Assembly: GCA_021413975.1 (NCBI GenBank)
Contig: JAIOPJ010000055.1
Location: 1-64,000, forward strand
Source: Gemmatimonadota bacterium
GTDB lineage: Bacteria > Gemmatimonadota > Gemmatimonadetes > Gemmatimonadales > Gemmatimonadaceae
Direction: 5' to 3'
DNA length: 64,000 nt
Shown here piece by piece: positions 53,920-62,240 of this stretch. Both the position numbers and the translations under genes were made by a program. Each line of letters opens with the position of its first letter. The first letter of the stretch is position 1. The notes under the pieces are model-generated. The model did no database searches and was not told the DNA's origin. It saw nothing but the letters and a program-made list of their open reading frames with translations.

Positions 53920-54698
53920 CAGCCGCGGTCCCCGATGATCCCGCCGAGGATCCCCGCTGCGCCGCCCTGACGCTGCATCGCCGGCGCATGCGCGATCACG
54001 CGCGCCGCCAGGCGCGAGAAGGGCAGGGTCTGCATGATGACGCGCCCCGGCCCGGTGAGCCTCACATAGAACATCCCCTCGCCGCCGAAGACCATGTTCT
54101 TCACGCCCTTCACCATCTCGATGTCGTAGTCGACCGTCGCCTGCATGGCGACGAGACAGCCGGTGTCCACCCGCAGCACCTCGCCGCGCGCGAGATCGCG
54201 CTCGATCAGCGTCCCCGACGCCGAGAGGAAGGCGAGACCGTCGCCCTTGAGACTCTGCAGGATGAATCCCTCGCCACCGAAGAAGCCGGCGCCGAGCTTC
54301 TTGGTGAACGCGATGTCGAGATCGATGCCGCGTGCCGCCACGAGGAAGGCGTCCTTCTGCGCGATGATCTCGCCGCCCCACTGCTTGAGGTCGGCGACGA
54401 AGATCTTCCCCGGCGTCGGCGTGGCGAAGGCCACGTCACGGCGCACCCGCGCCGCGTTGCCGAACATCGTGATGAAGAACGACTCGCCGGTGAGGAGGCG
54501 CTTGCCGGCACCGAGCAGCTTGCCGAAGAGCCCGCCCGCCTGGTTGTTCGGGTCGAGCGTCGTCGCCATCTCGATCCCGTCCTCCATGTACATCATCCCG
54601 CCCGCCTCGGCGAACACGGCCTCACCCGGGTCGAGGGTGATGATGACGCCCTGCATGTCATCTCCAACGATGCGGTAATCGATGATGTCGGCGGGCAT
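53919..54698 (-). CDS. AIM24/TIGR00266-like protein
   Basis: A 259-residue cytoplasmic protein of the AIM24 (TRAP-like beta) family: EAVFAEAGGMMYMEDGIEM, GESFFITMFGNAARVRRDV, GAGFFGGEGFILQSLKGDG and VDTGCLVAMQATVDYDIEMV are the family's repeated features. Function unknown; the fold resembles TRAP proteins. Its ATG at 54698 is near a dispersed 20-base repeat (54711-54730). The acylase gene follows with one base overlap. Confidence 0.85.
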   Translation of the reverse strand: MPADIIDYRIVGDDMQGVIITLDPGEAVFAEAGGMMYMEDGIEMATTLDPNNQAGGLFGKLLGAGKRLLTGESFFITMFGNAARVRRDVAFATPTPGKIFVADLKQWGGEIIAQKDAFLVAARGIDLDIAFTKKLGAGFFGGEGFILQSLKGDGLAFLSASGTLIERDLARGEVLRVDTGCLVAMQATVDYDIEMVKGVKNMVFGGEGMFYVRLTGPGRVIMQTLPFSRLAARVIAHAPAMQRQGGAAGILGGIIGDRG

Positions 54699-54710
54699 GA
54701 GGATGGAGGT

Positions 54711-54730
54711 TGAAGGATGGAGGATGAAAG
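54711..54730. repeat. Dispersed intergenic repeat, copy 1
   Basis: TGAAGGATGGAGGATGAAAG; an identical 20-mer is at 55554-55573, and a diverged relative at 59680-59708. It lies just upstream of the AIM24-like gene's start, in inverse orientation to that gene. Function unknown; could be a mobile short repeat or a remnant. Confidence 0.6.
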
Positions 54731-54848
54731 AGAACGACTCACGAATCTAAGCGTCGAGAACGACGCGGTCCTTCCTCGGAACGGTCGACTGACACGCCTG
54801 TATCCAAAAGGGGACACTTTCTATTGTCCTCAAATCAGAAGCCATTGT

Positions 54849-54877
54849 CTGACAAGTACTTACGAAACAACTATCCG
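54849..54877 (+). promoter_or_regulatory. Candidate promoter and palindromes before the LpoB operon
   Basis: CTGACA at 54849-54854, 17 bases, then TATCCG at 54872-54877, within an AT-rich island (54790-54880) unusual for this window. The palindrome TTGTCTGACAA (54845-54855) overlaps the -35. An additional GGACA-N8-TGTCC lies at 54812-54829. Possible operator for a TGTC-binding regulator. Tentative. Confidence 0.35.
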
Positions 54878-54932
54878 ATGGAACACGTCCTGCTAGTGTA
54901 GGAGTCGAACCCACTGCTCACGGGAGCCCGAT

Positions 54933-55538
54933 ATGCTTCGCCACCGTACCGCCTTCGCCCTCTTCGCCGCCGCCCTGGCCGTCAGCGCCTGCGGCATCAA
55001 GCGCGTCAGCCGCGTCGACCCCAACAGCGTGACCGACCTCTCGGGCGGCTGGAACGACACCGACTCGCGCCTCGTCGCCAACGAGCTCATCGGGCAGTCG
55101 CTCTCGGCCAACTGGACGCGCGACTGGGCCGCCGCCAACGCGGGCCAGTCCCCGACCATCATCGTCGGCGAGTTCCGCAATCGCACCATGGAGCACATCG
55201 CGGTCGGCACCTTCGTGCGCGACCTCGAGCGCGCCTACATCACGTCGGGGGCGGTGCGCGTGGTCGCGAGCGCCGCCGAACGCGACGAGGTGCGCGGCGA
55301 GCGCGTGGACCAGCAGACGAACGCGAGCGCCGAGACGCGGGCGCGGATGGCGCGCGAACAGGGTGCGCGCTTCATGCTGCAGGGCGACGTGCAGGCGATC
55401 GAGGATTCGGAGGGCCGCGAGAAGATCGTGTTCTACCAGATCGACGCGACGATGATCGACCTCGAGACGAACGCGAAGGTCTGGGTGGGGCAGCACAAGA
55501 TCAAGAAGTACATCCAGCGGCGGCGGCTGACGCCGTGA
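54933..55538 (+). CDS. LpoB-type penicillin-binding protein activator lipoprotein
   Basis: A 201-residue lipoprotein (lipobox VSAC, Cys about 20). It matches LpoB: PTIIVGEFRNRTMEHI, FVRDLERAYITSGAVRVV, RGERVDQQTNASAETRARMA, LQGDVQAIEDSE and VFYQIDATMIDLETNAKVW. LpoB in Enterobacteria reaches through peptidoglycan to switch on PBP1b; whether it does so here is unknown, and no PBP1b gene is present. First of a three-gene lipoprotein operon; an AT-rich promoter region lies upstream. Confidence 0.85.
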   Translation: MLRHRTAFALFAAALAVSACGIKRVSRVDPNSVTDLSGGWNDTDSRLVANELIGQSLSANWTRDWAAANAGQSPTIIVGEFRNRTMEHIAVGTFVRDLERAYITSGAVRVVASAAERDEVRGERVDQQTNASAETRARMAREQGARFMLQGDVQAIEDSEGREKIVFYQIDATMIDLETNAKVWVGQHKIKKYIQRRRLTP

Positions 55539-55553
55539 TCCGGTGATGAAGGC

Positions 55554-55573
55554 TGAAGGATGGAGGATGAAAG
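55554..55573. repeat. Dispersed intergenic repeat, copy 2
   Basis: Identical to the 20-mer at 54711-54730, here between the LpoB-like gene and the next lipoprotein gene on the plus strand. GGAGG followed by ATG inside it could look like a start signal, but the frame it opens is merely an extension of the real gene. Confidence 0.6.
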
Positions 55574-55629
55574 TGAACCACTACCCAGATTCGATCCCAT
55601 TCCGATCCGCAGACCCTGAGGTCGTACCG

Positions 55630-56457
55630 ATGCTCAAGCCCACGATCTACCTCTCCCGCGTGCACACGGCGGGCCTGCTCGCCTTCGCGCTCGCCGCCTG
55701 CGCGCCGTACCCGCAGCGCGTGAACGAGAGTCCCGTCATGGTGAACGGCGACAAGGTGCCGGCGGTCGACGCCTCCGCCTCCGCGCCCATGGTCGCCGCC
55801 GACCGCGAAGCGATGAAGGCGGCGATGGATTCCGTCTACGGCGTCGCCACCGCAGGCGCCTCCACCGCCGTCCGCGAGTCGATCGCGCGCGGCGAAGTGA
55901 CGATCGGCATGAACGAGGCGCAGGTCTTCGCGGCCACGCGTACCACGCCGTCGGCCTGGGTCGTGCGCCGCAACGGCGGCGGCGCGGTCCTCGTGCCGGC
56001 GACCCTCTCGGGCGTCCCCAAGGACAAGCTCGGGGAGATGGTCATGGTCCAGATGGACGGCGGTCGCGCCGCGGTGCTCTCGCGTCGCGGACCGCAGGGC
56101 ATCATGGTCGCGAGCAAGCCGCAGGACGCGACGGCGCAGGCACAGGGGAAGGAGGCCGCGGCCCTGCTCATCCGCGAAGGCGACGATCTCGTGGCGAGCA
56201 ACGACCTCGCGGGTGCGCTCAACCGCTATGACCGCGCGAGCGTCCTCGACCCCGAGGCCGGCGAGGTGCAGTACAAGGCGGCACGCCTGCTCGACCTGCA
56301 GCTGCGGCCGCAGGAAGCGCTCATGCGCTATCAGCGGTTCCTGCTCTCCATGGACATCGAGCGCATCCGCGCCCAGGGCGAGGCGAGCGCGAAGATGGCC
56401 GAGGCGATCGCGATGGCGCAGCAGCGGATCGTCGTGCTCGAGAAGCAGATCCGGTAG
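55630..56457 (+). CDS. Lipoprotein with C-terminal TPR-like region
   Basis: A 275-residue lipoprotein (lipobox LAAC, Cys about residue 24). Middle region has a small Gly-rich stretch (MVMVQMDGGRAAVLSRRG) and the last third is TPR-like (AGALNRYDRASVLDPEAGEV and YQRFLLSMDIERIRAQGEA). It lies between the LpoB-like gene and the large lipoprotein gene, 3 bases before the next start. No catalytic motif visible. Start ATG 55630 gives the signal; upstream in-frame ATGs (55543, 55567) have none. Confidence 0.65.
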   Translation: MLKPTIYLSRVHTAGLLAFALAACAPYPQRVNESPVMVNGDKVPAVDASASAPMVAADREAMKAAMDSVYGVATAGASTAVRESIARGEVTIGMNEAQVFAATRTTPSAWVVRRNGGGAVLVPATLSGVPKDKLGEMVMVQMDGGRAAVLSRRGPQGIMVASKPQDATAQAQGKEAAALLIREGDDLVASNDLAGALNRYDRASVLDPEAGEVQYKAARLLDLQLRPQEALMRYQRFLLSMDIERIRAQGEASAKMAEAIAMAQQRIVVLEKQIR

Positions 56458-56460
56458 CAG

Positions 56461-58011
56461 GTGCGAATCCCCACCCTCCCCACACTGGCACTCGCGGTCG
56501 CGCTCGGCCTCCAGGGCTGCGCGTCCGCGGGTCAGTCGTGGCGGGCGGGGCCGGCGGGCATCGCCGCCGAGCAGCAGCTGCGCGCGCGGATGAGCTCAGG
56601 GCAGTACGGGTCGGCGCTCGCCGACCTGGACGACAAGCGGATCGCACCGGCCGACGCGCTGCTGCGACAGATGTACCGCGGACTGGTCGCGATGCACGCC
56701 GGCCAGAACGAGCTCGGCACGCGCGCGCTCGACCGCGCCTGGACGATCGCCTATCAGCGCTACACCAAGCGCCTGAGCGACGGCGCCCAGAGCATGGTGA
56801 CCGGCGACGGCGCGCTGCCCTACGATCCCGGCAACGCCGAACTGCTCCTGGTCCCGTACTACGGCGGCCTCAACTGGCTCGCACGCAACGAGAGCGGCGA
56901 GGCCGCGGTCGAGGCGCGGCGCATGTCCACCGTGCTCGCGAGCGAGAGCAACAGTCTGCCCGACGCGCGCTTCCAGGGCGTGATGCGCTACATCGCCGGC
57001 GTGATGTTCGAGGTGGCCGGCGAGCGCAATGACGCCGACGTCGCCTATCGCAACGCGAACGTGCTGCTCAACGGCGACCTGCCGGGCGACACCATCCCGC
57101 TCGACGCCGGGCATGGCGACGTGATCGTGCTCATCGAGGACGGCTTCGTCGCACGTCCGGCGCCGGCGGGGCTCAGCTTCTGGGTCAACCGCGACGAGGC
57201 CGCGCTGCTCGAGAGCGACGACGATGCGGTGCGCATGAGCACCTATCGCGAGATCGATCGTCGCCGCGGTGTCTCGCGCGACTGGGCGGCGGAGTCCTAT
57301 CGCAACGTGAGCATGCGCTGGCCGGTGATGTCGGACGTCAATCCGCAGGCGGGGCAGGGCGTGCTCGGCGCCCGCGCGACGCGGCTCGCGGCCGTGGACG
57401 TGCTCTCGGATTCGGCGATGCTCGACGCGGCCGCGACCGGCCGCGCGGTGCAACTCCCCGTGCTCGGGGAAGGCACGGGCGACCCGCCGATCGCCGCACG
57501 CGCGGTGGGGATGAGCGTGAGCGATGCGGTGCGTGCCGACTTCGATCGCGGTCAGCCCGGGCGCATCGCGCGGGCGCTCGGGCGCGTGGCGGTGCGCGAA
57601 CTCTCGCTCAAGGGCGCCGAGGGGGCGTTCAACGCAGCCGGCGACATCATCGCGAGTGATGACGAGAAGGAAGGGAAGGGAGAGAAGGGCGACAAGAAGG
57701 ACGAGGACAAGAAGGCGGGCAAGGCGGGAGCGGCGGTCGGCGCGATCCTGCTCGGCATCGGCCTGCTCGCCATCCACGCATCGTCACAGATCCTCGACCA
57801 GCCCGACCTCCGCGCCTGGCAGCTCCTCCCCGACCGCATCACCGTGGCGCGCATGCGGCTGCCGGTGGGCGAGCACATCGTGGAGGTCACGCGCGACGGT
57901 CAGGCGCGCTCGCTCGGAGCCGTCACGGTGCGGCCGGGGCAGGTGACCGTCCTCGTGCATCGCTGGTGGCCGGGGGCGGAGCCGGTGGTGGCGGCGGCCC
58001 CGGAGCGGTGA
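56461..58011 (+). CDS. Large lipoprotein of the LpoB operon (COG3014-like)
   Basis: A 516-residue lipoprotein, GTG start, lipobox LQGC with Cys at residue 20. N-terminal half (about 25-200) is helical repeat/TPR-like with GSALADLDDKRIAP and ALLRQMYRGLVAMHAGQNE; a lysine-rich region (about 400-420, KEGKGEKGDKKDEDKKAGKA) precedes a hydrophobic segment AGAAVGAILLGIGLLAI and a C-terminal beta domain (ITVARMRLPVGEHIVEV). LpoB genes in other Gram-negatives are next to similar lipoproteins (COG3014-like), so cell-wall assembly is plausible. Confidence 0.7.
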   Translation: MRIPTLPTLALAVALGLQGCASAGQSWRAGPAGIAAEQQLRARMSSGQYGSALADLDDKRIAPADALLRQMYRGLVAMHAGQNELGTRALDRAWTIAYQRYTKRLSDGAQSMVTGDGALPYDPGNAELLLVPYYGGLNWLARNESGEAAVEARRMSTVLASESNSLPDARFQGVMRYIAGVMFEVAGERNDADVAYRNANVLLNGDLPGDTIPLDAGHGDVIVLIEDGFVARPAPAGLSFWVNRDEAALLESDDDAVRMSTYREIDRRRGVSRDWAAESYRNVSMRWPVMSDVNPQAGQGVLGARATRLAAVDVLSDSAMLDAAATGRAVQLPVLGEGTGDPPIAARAVGMSVSDAVRADFDRGQPGRIARALGRVAVRELSLKGAEGAFNAAGDIIASDDEKEGKGEKGDKKDEDKKAGKAGAAVGAILLGIGLLAIHASSQILDQPDLRAWQLLPDRITVARMRLPVGEHIVEVTRDGQARSLGAVTVRPGQVTVLVHRWWPGAEPVVAAAPER

Positions 58012-58035
58012 GCTTCGGGCCGACTGCAACGGCAT

Positions 58036-58171
58036 CCACCACAGGGAAACCGAGGACACCGAGAAAGGCGACAGCGGGCAAACCTCACGGTACTCGACAA
58101 GACCACTTCTTGGGAACGGCAACACTCGTCACGCGTGCGGCTCCCGGTGCCCTCGGTGCCTCGGTGGTGAA
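58036..58171. repeat. Long inverted-repeat element A (imperfect arms)
   Basis: Left arm 58036-58063 starts CACCACAGGGAAACCGAGG; right arm 58144-58170 ends CTCGGTGCCTCGGTGGTGA. Arms pair in about 20 of 26 positions. The element fills the 172-base gap between two convergent genes, so it may act as a bidirectional terminator. Its left arm mixes unit types found in elements B and C. Confidence 0.7.
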
Positions 58172-58183
58172 CGCAGTGCGCCG

Positions 58184-59152
58184 TCAGTCGAGCGCGGCAG
58201 CGAACTCGGCCACGACCTGCCCCGCCGGCCGCACGTCATGGATCCCCGCCACCGACTTCCCGGCCTGCCAATAGTCGGTCGAGACATCGGATGAGCTCAG
58301 CGACTTCTTGAGCCGGCGCACCGAGTTGAGCGCATACCAGGTGCGCATCCAGTGCTTGGTCCGCCCCCCGCGCAGCATCCATTTGGCGAACGGGCCGGCC
58401 TTGGTGCCGAGCTTCTCGATGTAGGCATTGCGGATCACCGCCACCGGCACGCCGGTCAGACGTTCCGTGAGCACGATGTCGTCCTCGTCCGCGTCGACGA
58501 TCGCCTGCTTGTAGGCATCGCTCGCCTTGCACTCGGGCGTGGCGATGAAGCGCGTGCCGAGTTGGACGGCGGCGTAGCCCATCCGCAGGTGGCGCGTGAA
58601 CTCCTCGGGAGTGCCGACGCCGCCGGCCGAGACGATCGGCACGCCGAACGGCGCGAGTTCGTCGAAGAGCTTCTCGGGGGACTTGCCGCCCGCATGGCCG
58701 CCGGCGCGCGCATTCACCGCGATCAGGCCATCGACGCCGCCGTCGATCCCCTTCTGCGCCCACTTCCGCTCGGTGACGTCGTGGTAGACCACGCCGCCCA
58801 CCGCGTGGACCTTCGCGCAGACCCAGTTGGGATTCCCGAGCGAGGTGAGGAAGAAGCGCACGCCCTCCTCGAGCGCGATGTCGATCCAGAGCTCCATCCG
58901 CTTGCGATACAGCTTGTTGTTGCCTTCGATCAGCGCATTGAACCCGATCGGCTCGGGCGTGAGCTGCCGGATGAGCCGCAGGCCCTCGCGGAAGTCGTGC
59001 CCGTGCACGTACGTGAGCGCGATCGGCTGCACGATGCCCAGCGCACCGGCCGCGCTCACCGCCGCGACGAGCTCGGGGTTGGAGCAGGGGTACATGGGGC
59101 CGCAGATGAGCGGGACCTGCACCTTCGCGTGCCGCGTGAAGGGCGTCTCCAT
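58184..59152 (-). CDS. Nitronate monooxygenase-like flavoenzyme
   Basis: A 322-residue FMN TIM-barrel protein. Marks are VPLICGPMYPCSNPELVAAV at the N-terminus, GFNALIEGNNKLY, AVNARAGGHAGGKSPEKLFD (catalytic-type His), VSAGGVGTPEEFTRHL and GTRFIATPECKAS. It could oxidise nitronates or act on other electron-rich substrates such as enoyl groups; 2-nitropropane is not the proven substrate. It follows the DUF4442 gene (TGATG overlap), so the two may share a pathway. Confidence 0.87.
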   Translation of the reverse strand: METPFTRHAKVQVPLICGPMYPCSNPELVAAVSAAGALGIVQPIALTYVHGHDFREGLRLIRQLTPEPIGFNALIEGNNKLYRKRMELWIDIALEEGVRFFLTSLGNPNWVCAKVHAVGGVVYHDVTERKWAQKGIDGGVDGLIAVNARAGGHAGGKSPEKLFDELAPFGVPIVSAGGVGTPEEFTRHLRMGYAAVQLGTRFIATPECKASDAYKQAIVDADEDDIVLTERLTGVPVAVIRNAYIEKLGTKAGPFAKWMLRGGRTKHWMRTWYALNSVRRLKKSLSSSDVSTDYWQAGKSVAGIHDVRPAGQVVAEFAAALD

Positions 59153-59676
59153 CAGGCGCGCCCCGCAGGGGCCGGCTCGGCGGTCTTCGCGACCTTCGGG
59201 CGCACCGGGCCCAGCCGCCAGGTCACCGTCGCGCGCGCGACGCAGACGTTGTCGCGATCGAGGCACTCCGAGATCACGGCGAAGTCCTGATCGGTCGTCA
59301 CCGTGGGGACGGTGACGCGACTCATCGCGGTGATCGTCCCGCGCGCCTTCTTGAGGTACTCGATCGAGATGCCCGTCACGATCCCGCGGATGCCCTCCGG
59401 CAGGCCCGACATCATCGCGAGCCCGCTCGCCATCTCGGCGACGTTCATGAGCGCGATCGCGTGCACCGAGCCGAGGTGCTGGCGGTTGGAGCGACGGTCG
59501 GGGATCTCCACGCGGGCATGGCCGGGCTCGAGATGCCGGATGCGCGGCCCCACGGAGCCCGAGTACGGGACCATGCGCGAGAAGATCATCGCGAAGAGCC
59601 ACTGGCCGCCCGGGAGCGGGCTCAACTTGCGCCAGAGCGAGAGGAGGCGGGTGCCGGGGGCGGAGCGATCGGACAC
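59152..59676 (-). CDS. DUF4442 hotdog thioesterase-like protein
   Basis: A 174-residue protein with hotdog-fold marks: LEPGHARVEIPDRRSNRQHL, SVHAIALMNVAEMASGLAMM, TGISIEYLKKARG and a beta-hairpin ending VARATVTWRLGP. Family of acyl-CoA thioesterase-like proteins without fixed substrate. Start is GTG at 59676 (VSDRSAPGTR); in-frame ATGs further up are less likely. TGATG overlap with the monooxygenase gene. Confidence 0.75.
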   Translation of the reverse strand: MSDRSAPGTRLLSLWRKLSPLPGGQWLFAMIFSRMVPYSGSVGPRIRHLEPGHARVEIPDRRSNRQHLGSVHAIALMNVAEMASGLAMMSGLPEGIRGIVTGISIEYLKKARGTITAMSRVTVPTVTTDQDFAVISECLDRDNVCVARATVTWRLGPVRPKVAKTAEPAPAGRA

Positions 59677-59679
59677 GGG

Positions 59680-59708
59680 ATGGAGGCTTGAGGATGAAGG
59701 GCGAAAGC
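59680..59708. repeat. Diverged copy of the dispersed intergenic repeat
   Basis: TGGAGGCTTGAGGATGAAGG, then GCGAAAGC, resembles the 20-mer copies at 54711 and 55554. It again lies in an intergenic position. Confidence 0.35.
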
Positions 59709-59739
59709 TAATCGCCGAGGCGCGGGGCGCATCTTCGCC

Positions 59740-59789
59740 GTGGCTCGCGTCCCGTGGCTCGCTGCCCGTGGCTCGCTGCCCGTGGCTCA
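59740..59789. repeat. 14-bp tandem repeat, about 3.5 units
   Basis: Units GTGGCTCGCGTCCC, GTGGCTCGCTGCCC, GTGGCTCGCTGCCC and GTGGCTCA are tandem in the gap before the oligopeptidase gene. The middle units are identical, suggesting recent slippage. Confidence 0.7.
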
Positions 59790-59884
59790 CACATCGGTGC
59801 GCGTGACCTCCATCTTTCCTTCGGAGGCCCGTCCTGGTCTCGTTCGCCCATCTCTTCGCACGCCGTCCTGATCCCGCCTCGTCG

Positions 59885-61933
59885 ATGACCGCCCCGCATC
59901 CAACGCCTCCCGCCGCCCCGAAGATCCCGGTCGTCACGACGCTCCACGGTGACCGACGCGTGGACGACTACGCCTACCTCAAGGACCGCGAGCATCCCGC
60001 GACCATCCCGTACCTCGAGGCCGAGAACGCCTACACCGAGGCGATGACCGCGCACACCAAGGCGCTGCAGGAGCTGATCTACACGGAGATGCTCGGCCGC
60101 ATCAAGGAGGACGACAGCCAGGTCCCGGTGCCGCGCGACGGCTGGTTCTACTACTCCCGGACCGAGACCGGCAAGGCGTATCCGATCTTCGCCAGGAAGC
60201 GCGGCGCGCTCACCGCGCCGGAGGAGGTCTACTACGACCAGAACGCCGAGGCCGAAGGCCACGCCTTCCATGCGCTCGGTGGGCTGGAGGTGAGCCCCGA
60301 TCACGGGCGCCTCGCCGTGCTCGAGGACACCAACGGCTACGAGGACTTCACGTTGCGCGTGAAGGATCTCGAGAGCGGCGAGTGGCTCCCCGACCGGATC
60401 GAGAAGTTGAGCTGGGGCCTGGCCTGGGCGGCGGACGACCGGACGCTCTTCTATATGACACCCGACGCCGCCAAGCGCGGGGACCAGGTCTGGCGTCACC
60501 GGCTCGGCACGCCGCGCGCGCAGGACGTGAGCGTCTATCGCGACACCGACGTGCTCTTCAACGTGAACGTGCATCTCTCGCGCGACGAGCGGTGGATCCT
60601 CATCTCGAGCGGATCGTTCACCTCGAGCGAATGGCACGTGATCCCCGCCGACCGCCCCACGATGCCGCCGCGGGTGATCGCGCCGCGGCGACCGGGCGTG
60701 GAGTACGAGGTGGACGCCGGGGAGGGCGTCTTCTACATCGTCACGAACGAGGACGCACAGGACTTCAAGGTGATGGTCGCGCCGGTGGATGCGCCCGGAC
60801 CTCACGCGTGGACCGAGTGGCTCGCGCACCGCCCGGGCGTGTTCGTCGAGGGCATCCTGCCGTTCGAGAGGCACATCGTCATCTCGGAGCGGCGCGAGGG
60901 GTTGCGTCGGCTGCGGGTGACGGCGCTCGACGGCGGCACCGCGCACGACGTGAGCTTCCCCGAGGCGGCGTACGGCGTGTTCCCGGGCTCCAACCCGATG
61001 TACGCGTCGACCGTCCTGCGCTTCACGTACAGCTCGCTCGTGACGCCCAACACGGTGTACGACTACGACATGGACTCGCGCGCACGCACGCTCCTCAAGC
61101 GTGACGAGGTCCTGGGCGGGTACGACCCCGCGCAGTACGAGGTCGAGCGCATCGAGGCGACCGCGCGCGACGGCACGAAGGTCCCGGTCTCGCTCGTGCA
61201 CCGGAAGGGCCTCACGCGCGACGGCAAGGCGCCGCTGTTGCTCTACGCCTACGGATCGTACGGCTCCACGACCGAGCCCACCTTCAGTTCGACGCGCTTC
61301 TCGCTCGTGGACCGCGGCATCGCCTTCGCGATCGCGCACGTGCGCGGCGGGCAGGAGATGGGGCGCGGCTGGTACGACGACGGCAAGATGATGCGGAAGA
61401 TGAACACCTTCACCGACTTCATCGACGTGGCCGAACACCTCGTGCGGGAGGGCTACACCTCGCGTGATCGGCTCGCGGCGAACGGCGGCAGTGCCGGTGG
61501 CCTCCTCATGGGCGTCGTGGCCAACCTGCGCCCCGACCTGTTCAAGGTGATCGTCGCCGACGTGCCGTTCGTCGACGTGATCAACACCATGCTCGATGCG
61601 AGCCTCCCGCTCACCGCGCAGGAGTGGGAGCAGTGGGGGAATCCCCTCGAGCCCGATGCGTACCGGTACATGCGCACGTACTCGCCCTACGACAACGTCG
61701 AGGCCAAGGCCTATCCGCGGATGCTCGTGACGAGCGGGCTCAACGACTCACGCGTGGCGTACTTCGAACCGACCAAGTGGGTCGCGCGCCTGCGGGCGCT
61801 GCGCACCGACGCGGAGCCGCTCCTGCTCAAGATGAACATGGGGGCGGGGCATGGGGGATCGTCGGGGCGCTACGAGCGGCTGCGGGAGCAGGCGTTCCGG
61901 TATGCGTTCATCCTCGATCAGGTCGGTGCGTAG
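59885..61933 (+). CDS. ptrB: Oligopeptidase B, prolyl oligopeptidase family (S9A)
   Basis: A 682-residue cytoplasmic serine peptidase. The N-terminal seven-bladed propeller starts HGDRRVDDYAYLKDR; the catalytic domain has AYGSYGSTTEPTFSSTRFSL, VRGGQEMGRGWYDDGK, ANGGSAGG (nucleophile Ser536), LNDSRV (Asp621) and GAGHGG (His656). It cuts short peptides after basic residues. Length and domain order are normal. ATG 59885. Confidence 0.93.
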   Translation: MTAPHPTPPAAPKIPVVTTLHGDRRVDDYAYLKDREHPATIPYLEAENAYTEAMTAHTKALQELIYTEMLGRIKEDDSQVPVPRDGWFYYSRTETGKAYPIFARKRGALTAPEEVYYDQNAEAEGHAFHALGGLEVSPDHGRLAVLEDTNGYEDFTLRVKDLESGEWLPDRIEKLSWGLAWAADDRTLFYMTPDAAKRGDQVWRHRLGTPRAQDVSVYRDTDVLFNVNVHLSRDERWILISSGSFTSSEWHVIPADRPTMPPRVIAPRRPGVEYEVDAGEGVFYIVTNEDAQDFKVMVAPVDAPGPHAWTEWLAHRPGVFVEGILPFERHIVISERREGLRRLRVTALDGGTAHDVSFPEAAYGVFPGSNPMYASTVLRFTYSSLVTPNTVYDYDMDSRARTLLKRDEVLGGYDPAQYEVERIEATARDGTKVPVSLVHRKGLTRDGKAPLLLYAYGSYGSTTEPTFSSTRFSLVDRGIAFAIAHVRGGQEMGRGWYDDGKMMRKMNTFTDFIDVAEHLVREGYTSRDRLAANGGSAGGLLMGVVANLRPDLFKVIVADVPFVDVINTMLDASLPLTAQEWEQWGNPLEPDAYRYMRTYSPYDNVEAKAYPRMLVTSGLNDSRVAYFEPTKWVARLRALRTDAEPLLLKMNMGAGHGGSSGRYERLREQAFRYAFILDQVGA

Positions 61934-61954
61934 CGCGGATCTGCATCGCCGGCC

Positions 61955-62222
61955 TCACCGCCGAGGCGCCGAGGGCACCGGGAACTACAACTGCGATCAC
62001 CACAGGGGCACAGGGGGCACAGGGGACTTCGACTGCGAGGGCCTTTGTGACGGCGACTGCAACTGCCGTTGGGACGGCCGCGGCGGTTCCTGGCGGATGT
62101 CGGGTGCCAGGGGCATGGGAGGACGATGTGTACCCGTACCTCGCGCTCCCCTCACCGTTCGACAGGCCCCACGGGATTCAGGTTCTCGCAGTTCCCTGTG
62201 CCCCCTGTGCCCCTGTGGTGAA
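61955..62222. repeat. Long inverted-repeat element B with an extra half arm
   Basis: A half arm at 61955-61982 (CACCGCCGAGGCGCCGAGGG) is followed by a full element: left arm 61997-62024 (CACCACAGGGGCACAGGGGG within it) pairs exactly over 28 bases with the right arm 62194-62221. It fills the 307-base gap between two convergent genes; I see no gene in the gap. Interior 62131-62160 shares CCTCGCGCTCCCC with element C. Confidence 0.75.
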
Positions 62223-62240
62223 CGCCGTCGCCGTCGGGGT

